NCBI GenBank assembly: GCA_015501595.1
Contig: JADNRX010000003.1
Location: 678,879-742,878, forward strand
Length of the DNA: 64,000 bases
Source of the DNA: Hymenopellis radicata
Lineage: Eukaryota > Basidiomycota > Agaricomycetes > Agaricales > Physalacriaceae
Direction: 5' to 3'
The notes under the pieces are model-generated. The model did no database searches. It was not told the DNA's origin and saw only the letters and a program-made list of their open reading frames with translations. The position numbers were made by a program, and so were the translations under genes. This document shows, one piece after another, positions 1 through 9,305 of this stretch (positions are counted from its first letter, which is position 1; each line of letters begins with the position of its first letter).

Positions 1-1067
1 CTGGAGTAGCATTAGATACAGCTCTTGCAACCAGCTCTCGAGAGGAATTAATACGCGCCTTCCAGCATGCCACTGGAGCAACCGATATTGTTTTTGGCGA
101 TCTGGTATGGCTCTCACAGTTCAAGTACGTTGTTGGCCGTTGTCTAGGAGTCATCCCTGCCTACCTTTCCCTTAGTGTCCGCATGGGAATGCTAGAGACG
201 TTCCAATCGGGTCGCGTCTTCGTTGGGGGAGGTGTGAAGTTGCAACGAGGCCCTTCAAAGCCGTTGGCTGACCTTCTCGATAGATGCTTGCCATGTTCAT
301 AGTCCCGCAGGCGGACAAGGTCTAAATACGAGCGTTCAAGACGCCGTGAGTGTTGACATCTCCTCATCTTGAACTCTCATATCCATGCACCCTAGTTCAA
401 CCTAGGATGGAAACTCGCACTTGTCCTCAAGGGCCTATCACCACAGAGTCTACTGGAAACATACTCGCTCGAGCGCGTCCCTGTCGTTGCGGCCATGCTC
501 CAAAAGACCAAACACCTTACGGGGAAGATTTTAGAAAACATCAAGGCTGCTGCACCTGTGAGCTTTGTGAGCGACACCGAACTGCGCCAGTTTGGTATCA
601 CATACAGAGGAAGCCGCATCACCGTTGATGACTACGCCTCTGCCGAGGAGGTCGTCGATTTCTACAGGTCCGGCGAAGATGGAAATGCCCGTGCTGGCGA
701 CAGAGCGCCCGACGCACCTGGTCTAGTGACCGAGTCTGGGGAAGTGACGACTCTTTTCAACTCGGGCATCTTTGCTTCCAACGCGCATACTGTACTGGCG
801 TTCGCTAAGCAACCACCTCAGATGCAGTTGTCTGTACCAAATCCGGAACTGGTCAAGGTCGCCATCGTAGTTCCACAAGGCTCAGCTTCCGGCGGCTTCA
901 TGACCGGCGGTCGTGTCTTTGTTGATTCGGAAGGCTTTATAGAGAAACATTACAGAGTGAAGGAAAGAGACTTGAGGTTCTTAGTAGTGCGACCAGATGG
1001 TGTGATTGGTGCACTCACGAAGAGTACCGAGGGGCTGAACACATACTTCCGGAAGATATTTGTATAA
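1..1067 (+). CDS. FAD-binding aromatic monooxygenase (phenol hydroxylase-like), 3' part
   Basis: C-terminal part of a flavin-dependent aromatic ring hydroxylase; the 5' end lies outside the window. Exons read 1-124, 176-231, 284-345 and 396-1067. Spliced, they give the second FAD-contacting motif of this family (GDACHVHSPAGGQGLNT), followed by FNLGWKLALVLKG and then a thioredoxin-like C-terminal domain (about 190 residues after MLQKTK) that in phenol hydroxylase relatives serves dimerisation. The enzyme is expected to use NAD(P)H and O2 to hydroxylate a phenolic or related aromatic substrate in the cytosol; the substrate cannot be told. The usual Ala-Ala in the GD motif is Ala-Cys here. It is convergent with RMI1, the stop codons being about 60 bp apart. 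Family assignment is firm; the function beyond it is inference. Confidence 0.88.
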
Positions 1068-1129
1068 CACTTGTAACGACAACTATATGGGGTATGTAAA
1101 ATACGTATGAACGAGATATACAAACAGTA

Positions 1130-2554
1130 TCAGTCCGATAGCTCGATAATGTCCACATCCTCTACATCTGCTGGGTTTGCGACCCTTCTCCTCACATGGC
1201 GCGTCGGTACGGGCACATTCTCTTTATCTTCATCGTCCGATATATCAATTACATCCATGTCGTCCTGCGGTGGCACTGCGTCATCTACCGTGGACGAAGC
1301 GGGACGAGAAACCGTGCTCTTTGCTTGAGTCTGGTCTACTGCGGCCCATAGCTCCTCGTTGGCAAAGTCGTCGTCGTCCCCAAACTCAGAGGACGCGTCT
1401 TGAGCTCGTGCAGGAGCCACGGGTTTATCATCATCATCGTCACTGTCAATGACTATGGTTCGAGAGGAAGGACCGATGGGGGAAAGTGAAATGCTAGCCG
1501 CGAGTTGCCTGTCGACCTGCGTTGGACCATCAAAGAAGGAAGACGTGGGGTTAACCAGAGTGGCAGCAGAGGCTAAGGAATCTGGGACGCGTCGGCGCCG
1601 TGGTTGGTCCTCGTCGTCCATGTGATCGTGTAAAGTCGGGGACGGCGGCCGAGGAGGTGATATCTCGCGTAACGGCGATCGGGGACCGGGTGCTGGATGA
1701 TGTTGTGGTGGGTCCTGCATGTCGACTTGGGGTACTTCAAGTCTGTATCGCGATATCAGAGTCGAATGACGCGTAAAGATAATCATACCCAAGACGCAGG
1801 TGCAAGCTTCGCGTAAAGTTTCCCGTTGATTGACCTCGCGGTCTTCGGTCATATGCTCTTTGAGTGTAACGCATCGTGGTTCCAGAAAAGCTATTCCTCG
1901 GCGGACTTTGCAGTCTTTGAGGAGAAGCTGGAAGAAATGTCAGAGCAGTCAAATGGCCGGCAATCCACGGACCTTGTACCCCAGAGGCGTTGTCCCAAGT
2001 CTGAGCTGTGGTAGGCTGCGATACTCCATGGCCTTGAGGGTTATTGCGCCATCGCTGAGCTCCATGCTAAGCATGCTCCTGGGGTAATTGGGTATCGGCC
2101 CTTCTCCCTCGACATCGACATCGCCCTCGCCTTCTTCCTCTTCGCCAGCAGCCAGTCTCTCTTCCCTCGTTAATCGCACCTTGTTCAGGTTATACGCACT
2201 GATCCCGATATCTGTGATAGATGTAATCTCGACCAGAACTGGCGGCCCCGATATCCGTGTTTGCTTCTGGTCCGTATTTGCGACATGGGTTGGCAGGCCC
2301 GTGCCGTGCAGCATGGAATCTTGCAGGTTGGACGACAGCAGCTGATTCTCTACTTCTTGGATGATTGTGGCCATTTGAGTGGCTGGATTGAGCGCCTTGT
2401 CCTCCACGACCCAGTCGTAGCAAGCTTGCAGCCATTCCTTTGGAGATCTTCAGTAAATGAGTGGCTCCGTGATGTACACCGCGCTTACCGGGTCAACGCG
2501 CGGTCGCGGATAGTTTTGGGAGAGAAAGTCGGTCACCGCCGTGGGCACGTCCAT
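1130..2554 (-). CDS. RMI1: RecQ-mediated genome instability protein 1
   Basis: Scaffold of the Sgs1/BLM-Top3-Rmi1 dissolvasome, acting in the nucleus on double Holliday junctions. Three exons: 2489-2554, 1973-2437 and 1130-1927, about 442 residues. Exon 1 gives a short N-terminal helix ending in DP and joins to EWLQACYDWVVED, the start of the RMI1 helical bundle. The OB-fold follows, with PPVLVEITSI and the hallmark GAITLKAMEYRSLP and LGTTPLGYK. The C-terminal 200 residues are acidic and low complexity and contain three hydrophobic-acidic stretches (VIDSDDDDD, VIDISDDED, VDIIELSD) that look like SUMO-interaction motifs. The stretch around 1755-1815 could hide a further small intron, since the residues there fit the family poorly; reading it through keeps the frame open. 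Confidence 0.9.
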
Positions 2555-2820
2555 GGCGGCAGGATGAAAGAAACGAGTGGTGTAGAACACCGGCAAGGTT
2601 CGCGTTCAAGGTCCTTTAAAGACCTCACGATCACATGTGCTTGCTTTGTTCCCAATTTGATTTTGCTTCCCAACCATCACATGCAGGTTCGGCTGACGAC
2701 AGCCAGTTTGGACGAAGGACGAGGTAAATGGAAACAGATATATTATACACTAACAAGACCACTGTGGCGCATACTTTGGCTTCCCCTAACCATAACTCTT
2801 CCTCTTGAAACGAACTGGCA

Positions 2821-4148
2821 GTGCTAGCGGCACTTCTTTGGGCAAAATGGACTCCTAGCAGGTCATTAGCATCATTCTGCGCAGTTCTTTAATCACGTAC
2901 CACGTCGGCATTGCATGGATTCTCATTTTCCTTGTTATCATTGCCTGCAACGCGGTCTTCCACCTCGTCTTCATAGTTCCAATCCTTAGGCGGAATTGGC
3001 GGTTTGGCTGTCGATGCCCTGGACTTCATGACACGCTCAACCTTAACTTCGGAGTCTCTCTTCCTCTTCTTTCCTCGCGTGCTGGCCTGAGAACTTCTCA
3101 TTAGATTATGATGACTGCTCATGCTGAACGCCTACTTACAGAATCAACGGCGACTTCCTCGGCCTGTATTTTGTCCTTAGGTATCTTGTTTTGGTGCGTG
3201 TTTCTGCGCTGGTGTATCTCCCAGTTATGCGGAGCGTATCGAGACACCTTATCCAACGCGATCTCTTTGGTGCAAAGTTTGCAGAAGACAGTGTGCGCTT
3301 TGAGCCAACCGATGTGCGGATGGTTGTTTAATTCGTCTCGTCGATTGGTTTCTGCAGAAGTCAACGCTGTACCAGAAGTCGTGTCTTTGGGCGTCGGATG
3401 TGATGGAGGAGTGGTGGGCTTCGCGGCCGAAGCGGATTGTCGGGTTTCACGGCGCGTGGTGCTGAACTGGGGCGAGGACACGTACCGCTTCTCTTTATAC
3501 CCCTCTGTCGCGCCATCTCCCGCACAATGGATCACGGACAGCCTATTGTGCCACTCGATAGCATGTGGTCCACTGTGGACCATCTCGATCAACGATCGGC
3601 GGTGCTGACGACTGTGGATTGCTACGCGCTGCATTATGGGTATTCACAGACGAAAGAAAGGTGCGCTTCATACTACATGAGTTCTACATAATTGTCCATA
3701 TGATTAAATAAACGCTGAAACTCTTGTGCCAAAACCCCCAGAGCCAGACTCCTCTTATATTCCCGCTTTACGTCGCAAGCGCGGCGGTTGACAGGGTCAA
3801 ATTCGTCAAGCCCATTGTGCCATTCGACCAGATATGGGATACAATGGCGCCCGCTCAAGCACTTTTCTCTCGTAGAAATCAGAAGGTCCAACGTTCATAG
3901 AATGTGATATGTGTACCCGGATATACATTTGTCATACATAAATGATACAATGCTGCAAGGTCGCAATCATTATTGCGCCACAATAACTTGTCGGTGGTCA
4001 AGGACGAGGGTGCCAAAAGCGGTTCCCGCAATCATTGCAGTACAGGGAGACACGCCGTTCCTCTGGCCCAGGCTGATGAGGGTGAAAACAGCTGAGGTAG
4101 AGCGCATGAATTCATTGTGCGCCGCCAAATCATCAAAGACTTACGGAA
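2821..4148. repeat. Tandem segmental duplication, copy 1
   Basis: First copy of a direct duplication. By eye it matches 4149-6146 closely over its whole length: the 3' flank and coding part of the zinc-finger gene, its promoter, the GAGTTCTACATAATTGTCC stretch (3679 and 5042), and a block of about 360 bp (3786-4147 against 5787-6144). It lacks the roughly 620 bp at 5161-5783 that hold most of the third gene. The join to copy 2 is at CTTACGGA near 4140-4148. Confidence 0.85.
2889..3457 (-). pseudogene. C-x2-C-x19-H-x5-H zinc-finger-like protein, copy A, start codon lost
   Basis: Sister of the gene at 4216-4766, with the same two-exon layout (3140 to about 3457, and 2889-3086). The reading frame is open and the motif FCKLC...H...H is intact, followed by a basic tail with KRKRD, a likely nuclear signal. 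The position matching the start ATG of copy B reads ACGCGCC instead of ATGCGT, and no in-frame ATG follows before the conserved domain. A TATA-like element (TATAAAGA on the minus strand, 3492-3499) is kept, so it may still be transcribed. Called a probable pseudogene on the start codon alone; use of a non-AUG start would rescue it. The family resembles lineage-specific Agaricomycete proteins; function is unknown. Confidence 0.6.
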
Positions 4149-4215
4149 GTGCTAGCGGTACTTTGGGAAAATCGGACTCCTAGCACTGGTCATTAGCATC
4201 ATTCTTCGTAGCCCT

Positions 4216-4766
4216 TTAATCACGTACCACATCGGCATTGCCTGGATTCTCATTTTCCTTGTCATCATTGCCTGCCACATGGTTCCAATCCTTGGGCGGA
4301 ATTGGCTGTTCTGCTGCCGATGTTCTGGACTTCATGACACGCTTGACCTTGACTTCGGAGTCCCTCTTCCTCTTCTGTCCTCGCGTGCTGGCCTGAGAAC
4401 TCATTAGATTACGATGACTGCTCATCCTGAGAGCCTACTTACAGAATCGACGCCGACGACTTCCTGTGTTTTCTCCTTAGGTATATTGTTTTGGTGCGTA
4501 CTCCTCTGTTCGTGTATCCCCCAGTTATGCCGGGCGTATCGAGACACCTTGTCCAACGCGATCTCTTTGGCACAAAGTTTGCAGAAGACGGTGTGCGGTT
4601 TGACCCAACTGATGTGCGGATGGTTGTCTAATTCGTCCCGTCGCTTGACTTCTGCAGGCGTCAACGCTCTATCAACAGTCGTGTCTTTGGGCGTCGGATG
4701 CGATGGAGGAGTGGTGGGCTTCGCGGCCGAAGAGGTGGTTGAAGCGGATTGCCGGGTTTGACGCAT
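4216..4766 (-). CDS. Small zinc-finger-like protein, copy B
   Basis: Two exons (4443-4766 and 4216-4392) give 166 residues. The N-terminal third is Ser/Thr/Ala/Pro-rich. It is followed by HPHISWVKPHTVFCKLC and the pattern C-x2-C-x19-H-x5-H shared by copies A and C, with conserved LDK and NW between the zinc-ligand candidates, then a short tail with KRKRD. The start is the ATG at 4764-4766, the first one downstream of the TATA-like TATAAAGA at 4815-4822; the frame is open further upstream only through a GTG. I do not recognise a named family. A DNA- or RNA-binding role is suggested by the candidate C2H2 ligands and basic tail but is inference. Confidence 0.7.
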
Positions 4767-5130
4767 GGTGCTGGATTGGAGGGTGAGGGAGGACACGTCG
4801 ACACGTACCGCTTCTCTTTATACCCCTCTGTCGCGCCATCTCCCGCACAATGGATGACGGACAGCCTATTGTGCCACTCGATAGCATGTCGACGGTCTGT
4901 GGACCATCAACTTGCCATCAACGATCGGCGGTGTGGACAATCAACGATCGGCGGCCACTGACAACTGCGGATTGCTACGAGCCGCATTATGGGTGTTTAC
5001 ATTACTAGGTGAGACAAAAGAAAGGTGCGCTTCATACTACATGAGTTCTACATAATTGTCCATATGATTAAATACACGCCGCCGAAACTCTTGTGTCAAA
5101 ACCCTCAGATTACTCTAGTGTGCCAGACTC

Positions 5131-5698
5131 CTAGAATATTCCCGCCTTACGTCGCAAGCGCGATGGAATCTTCTCCTCCAAAAGAGGTTCCTCATCTTTC
5201 CCGCTAGGAGCCTTTCGACATGTTTGTAAGGGAGACGCGTCTACCATCGAAGCAGACCGGGGACATACCGAATCGCTAACCACCGCCTCGCTGAATGGTT
5301 CGTCGTTCTCTTTAGCTCGATCCTTCCAGTCGTACAACGTTCTCAGCTCAAAGTCCGAGTGCGCCGTCGCTGACGTCGATGCTTTCCCGGATCTTGCTCT
5401 TTTCTCTGCCTATGGTGCGTTAGAAAGCCTGTCTTGCAGATAGCACATAAGTTCTTACCTTTATCTCAGCAGTACGCGCTCGGGCGTTCTCCCCGTGCTC
5501 CCACGTCTGCATATGGGCCTGCCATTCCCGTGGGTCGAATGCCGAAGCCTTATCCCACTTAATGAAGGTTTTACAGGCCTTGCAGTATGCTGAGCCGGCA
5601 CGGACGCGACCGATGTGATGATGTACTTCGAGCAGGCGCCGACGCGTCTTCGTCTCCTTGTCGTATGGTGTATACTGAGACTTGCGGGAACCTGCCAT
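5131..5698 (-). CDS. Small zinc-finger-like protein, divergent copy C
   Basis: Two exons (5459-5698 and 5131-5409) encode 172 residues. Overall identity to copies A and B is low, but the spacing is exactly kept: CKAC, 19 residues, H, 5 residues, H, with the same W-D-K-x-S and a W three residues before the His. A TATAAAGA element lies at 5738-5745, in the same relation to the start as in copies A and B. The last 30 bp of the gene lie in sequence shared with copy 1 of the duplication, while the rest is present only in copy 2. The second exon is rich in Glu, Ser and Lys and has no recognised domain. Unknown function; likely an older paralogue of A and B. Confidence 0.7.
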
Positions 5699-6146
5699 AA
5701 TTACCGTTGATGAGAGCCACTCCTCTGCTCGCGGTCCTCTTTATATGAGCCATATCGCGCTGTGGATTTGTCCACCTGTGGCGAGGTCGACAGGGTCAAA
5801 TTCGTCAAGCCCATTGTGCCACTCGACCAGATATGGGATACAATGGCGCCCGCTCAAGCACTTCTCTCTCGTAGAAATCAGAAGGTCCAACATTCATAGA
5901 ATGAGATATGTGTACCGATATACATTTGTCATACATAAATGATACAATGCTGCAAGGTCGCAATCATTATTGCGCCACAATAACTTGTCGGTGGTCAAGG
6001 ACGAGGGTGCCAAAAGCGGTTCCCGCAATCATTGCAGTACAGGGAGACCCGCCGTCTCTCCGGACCCGGCTGATTAGGATGAGGACAGCTGAGGTAGAGC
6101 GCATGAATTTATTGTGCGCCACCAAATCATCAAAGACTTACGGAGA

Positions 6147-6851
6147 ACTATTCCGCCGCTGGGTGGTGTTCGATGAATGTTGGATGGGCTGAGACTCAGG
6201 CCTCTGGTCGTGTGAAAAGAAGTACCGGGGGCCTTCGCGGCTGTACGATGGCATCTCGATGTAGTCTGAGTTATAGAATGGTGTGGATGTTGGTGATGGC
6301 TATCTCGGAGCTCGTCAAAGGCTTTTATACTCAGGAAACGGTTACAATACGTACACAGGTGCTTGTTCTCGTCGTTGGGGTGGTTACAATAACGTGAGAA
6401 AGAACGAGGTCCGAAGGCATAGTAGTGGTTGTGAGGAAAGACCAGTGGCCTTTGTTGGCTGTGTTTGGAAGGAGGCTCATTGTTCTCGAATGAGGAATGA
6501 TTGCTGTATCGGTAGGTCCCACTTACACACACGAAGAATGTAGACCGCGGAATCTACGTATTGTTTATTGACGCATGAATTGAACGTACGTGCTTGGAAT
6601 TTGAGGACGTTAGATGGACCAGAGTCGACGCCACTTCGGGTTGAATCAATAGCTCGGAGAAAGCGAAAGGCGAGATTCGGCCTAAACACACTCAACACGA
6701 TCACTCTTTCGCTTACTCCACTGCTGTAATCCTCGGGAGACATCGTAGTGTAGTTGAAGAACGGAGGGCCGCTCCGGTGAAGCCGAAATATTTTCAATTG
6801 ATCGGGATTTCGTCCCACCGCGATCCATGAGCGAACCATGACTGGGGTCCG
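6147..6851. other. Intergenic, no gene recognised
   Basis: Between the duplication and the carnitine acetyltransferase. Long open frames exist on both strands, but none shows conserved protein motifs or plausible splice structure. The right part must hold the promoter of the downstream gene. Confidence 0.5.
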
Positions 6852-9134
6852 ATGTTTATAACTCGGCGTGTCTTGCTGCGACGCCCTCACTTTCGACTCA
6901 TGTCGACCACGACGCCGCCGGTGCTGCCGCGTCTTCCTGTCCCGCCGCTGCGCAAGACGCTCGATAGGTATCTCGCCTCCCTCGAGCCGTTCATGCTCGA
7001 GGATGCTGCCCGGAACGGCACGTCCTACGAGTCTGTCTACGCACTGCGGGCACAGTGGGCAGACGAATTTGCCTCGGGTATAGGAAAGATCTGCCAGGAT
7101 AGATTGCTCGGTCTGTCGCACTATTCCTCCACAGTGTTGGTAAACTGAAAGCTGTAAAGCGCTAGATAGAGCGTCTCCGAATAATTGGCTGGAAGACAAC
7201 TTTTGGACGAAGAAGGCCTACTTGGAGTGGAGGGGGCCGTTGCTCATCAATTCCAACTGGTGGCTCGCGTTCGAGGACGACGCGCGTATTCCAGTCAAGG
7301 AGGCCGATCGCCCAAATGACGGCTATTTCCAGTCGGGTTGCTCGAGATGGCAGGTCCGTAGAGCCGCGTGGATCCTGCATAGAGTCCTAGAGTTCAAAGA
7401 GAAGCTAGAAACGTACGATGTCTATCGCATTCAGCGGAACAGGTTAACCAATATATTGCAGTCAAGAAATACACCCAGATACAACGCGGACAGGTATTAT
7501 TTCTCCAGAGCCTTTATGCTGTCAACTGACGCCGTGAATAGGCATCTGGTTACGCGAAAGCACGTCCAAAATGTTCAACGTATCTCGGATACCCAAACCC
7601 AACTGTGACATCCTGTCGATACCCTCTCCATCACACCCAGCCTCCTCCTCCGTCGTAGTAATGATCCACGGCTGGTTCTACACCCTACATGTCTCAGGTC
7701 TTTCCGTTGATAGTATCGCTCGCGGGCTTGAAGGCATAATTCACGACGCTGACTCTCGTATCCGTTCTGGCGCGAAAGCAGTACCAGTCGGCGTTCTGTC
7801 CTCAGACGACCGCGATAACTGGGCCTCAAACCTCTCCCATCTTGTCTCACTCTCTCCGCAGAATCAGAAGACGCTAGACTTCATCTCCCAATCTCTTCTC
7901 GTACTCAGTCTCGACGCCCAGCCCAACACGCTTACGATCGACGGGCAGCTCCATGCAATTCGGTCGACGTCGGCCAACGTAGGAAACAGATGGTATGACA
8001 AGGCATATACGCTCATCGTCGACTCCGCTGCACGCGCCGGTGCCATGGGCGAACATTCACCATGTGACGCGCTCGTACCGAGCATTGTTGCGGAATATGG
8101 TCTCGTCGAGGGTATAGATTCATCTCAATTCTCCGATACCCAACACCCTCTTGGGGACTACAGCCGCCTCGAATGGGAGACGGACACGCTCATCGAAGAG
8201 CAATGTGCCACTGCTCAAACCCGTGCCAACGCCATCATCGCCAACTCGGATGACAATGTCTTGTGGTTCTCAGATTACGGCGCCGACTGGATCAAAGGCG
8301 TCGGTGAGATATTCTTTCCATGAAATCGCTCCCTTTCTTATCAGGTTCAACAGCAAAACAAAGCGCCGACGCATACATCCAAATGGCGCTGCAGGTCGCC
8401 TGGTACAAAACACGCGGAGAGTTCACAGCGACGTACGAAACTGCGCTCACGCGTATGTTCAACAAGGGCCGAACGGAAACGATTCGGACGCTGAGTACGA
8501 ACAGTCGTGCGTTCGTGCGAGCGATGGTTGATCCCGACATTTCGGTTTGTGGACTCTTCTCGTAGCACCATTCGCGCATCTGATATCTTGCTCGCTATAA
8601 GCCCGAAACAAAATTCAACCTCCTTCGACGCGCTATCCAGACACATTCCTCGTTGACTCGCGAAGCCGCGACTGGTCGCGGGATAGATCGCCATCTCATG
8701 GGTCTGCGTCTGATGCTCGAACCTGGTGAACGCGCGGACCTCTTCGACGATGAATTGTTCGAGCGGAGCTCTCGATGGAAGCTGAGCACCAGCGGGTTGA
8801 GTGCAGGATTGTTGTTCCGCGGTACCGGGTGAGTGCCAAACCTGTTGCCATTGCAAGCTCTTTCTTATGCCGCTGATAGATTCGGGGCGGGTTATGAGGA
8901 TGGATATGGGATCAACTGTATGCTATGAGGCCGATACATGTGATGAATATTGACATGCTGTTCTCAGATCTTGCAGGACCGGACTGTATCAAGTTTGGGA
9001 TCGAGTCCAAGTTCTCTAGCCCTCTCACATCGACACAGGCCTTCCAGAACACACTTGTAGCAGTACTGAGAGACATGTATTCCATATGTTGCTTACCTGA
9101 GATGGGTCAAACTCACATACAGTCCTGTCTGTAA
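6852..9134 (+). CDS. Carnitine O-acetyltransferase
   Basis: Transfers acetyl groups between CoA and carnitine, linking peroxisomal and cytosolic acetyl units to mitochondria. Eight exons: 6852-7110, 7160-7412, 7462-7493, 7542-8303, 8345-8544, 8602-8828, 8880-8917 and 8968-9134, giving 645 residues. Family marks in order: LPVPPLRKTL near the N-terminus, WLEDNFWTKKAYLEWR, LLINSNWW, the catalytic-His motif MGEHSPCDA in exon 4, VAWYK, and DGYGINYLAGPD across the last two junctions. The first 20 residues (MFITRRVLLRRPHFR...) are arginine-rich without acids and look like a mitochondrial presequence; the second Met (MSTTTPP) could give a non-mitochondrial form. No PTS1 tripeptide at the C-terminus. 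The very short exons 3 and 7 (32 and 38 nt) are supported by conserved residues on both sides. Confidence 0.92.
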
Positions 9135-9305
9135 TAAAAATGAAAAAACTCTGGGACTTCAATCATGACCTAGCTAGCTAGCTATACACCAGGAAAATCT
9201 CTCATATATACCACTGGTACTTCATGAACTCCTGACTTGGAAAAGTACAAGAATTTATGAAATACCAGAGATTTATATGAGAAATTCAAGTAAAAAGAAG
9301 AAAAG
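9135..9305. other. AT-rich spacer between convergent genes
   Basis: Holds the 3' flanks of the acetyltransferase (+) and the helicase (-). Noticeably richer in A+T than the window average, with a GCTAGCTAGCTAG run near 9172. No gene seen. Confidence 0.5.

Larger units (their letters stand above)
4149..6146. repeat. Tandem segmental duplication, copy 2
   Basis: Second copy, in direct orientation and immediately after copy 1. It starts at GTGCTAGCGG, as copy 1 does at 2821, and ends at GACTTACGGA, after which the sequences diverge. It carries the intact zinc-finger gene B and, in an extra segment of about 620 bp (5161-5783), most of gene C. Either copy 1 lost this segment or it was inserted into copy 2 later. 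Confidence 0.85.

Noticed and set aside
1107..1452. Plus-strand frames opposite RMI1
   Set aside because: Shadows of the acidic RMI1 C-terminus.
6074..6532. Minus-strand frame with a CTYC motif after the duplication, possibly a fourth zinc-finger copy
   Set aside because: The spacing to His does not match C-x2-C-x19-H-x5-H, and flanking sequence shows no similarity to the three genes.
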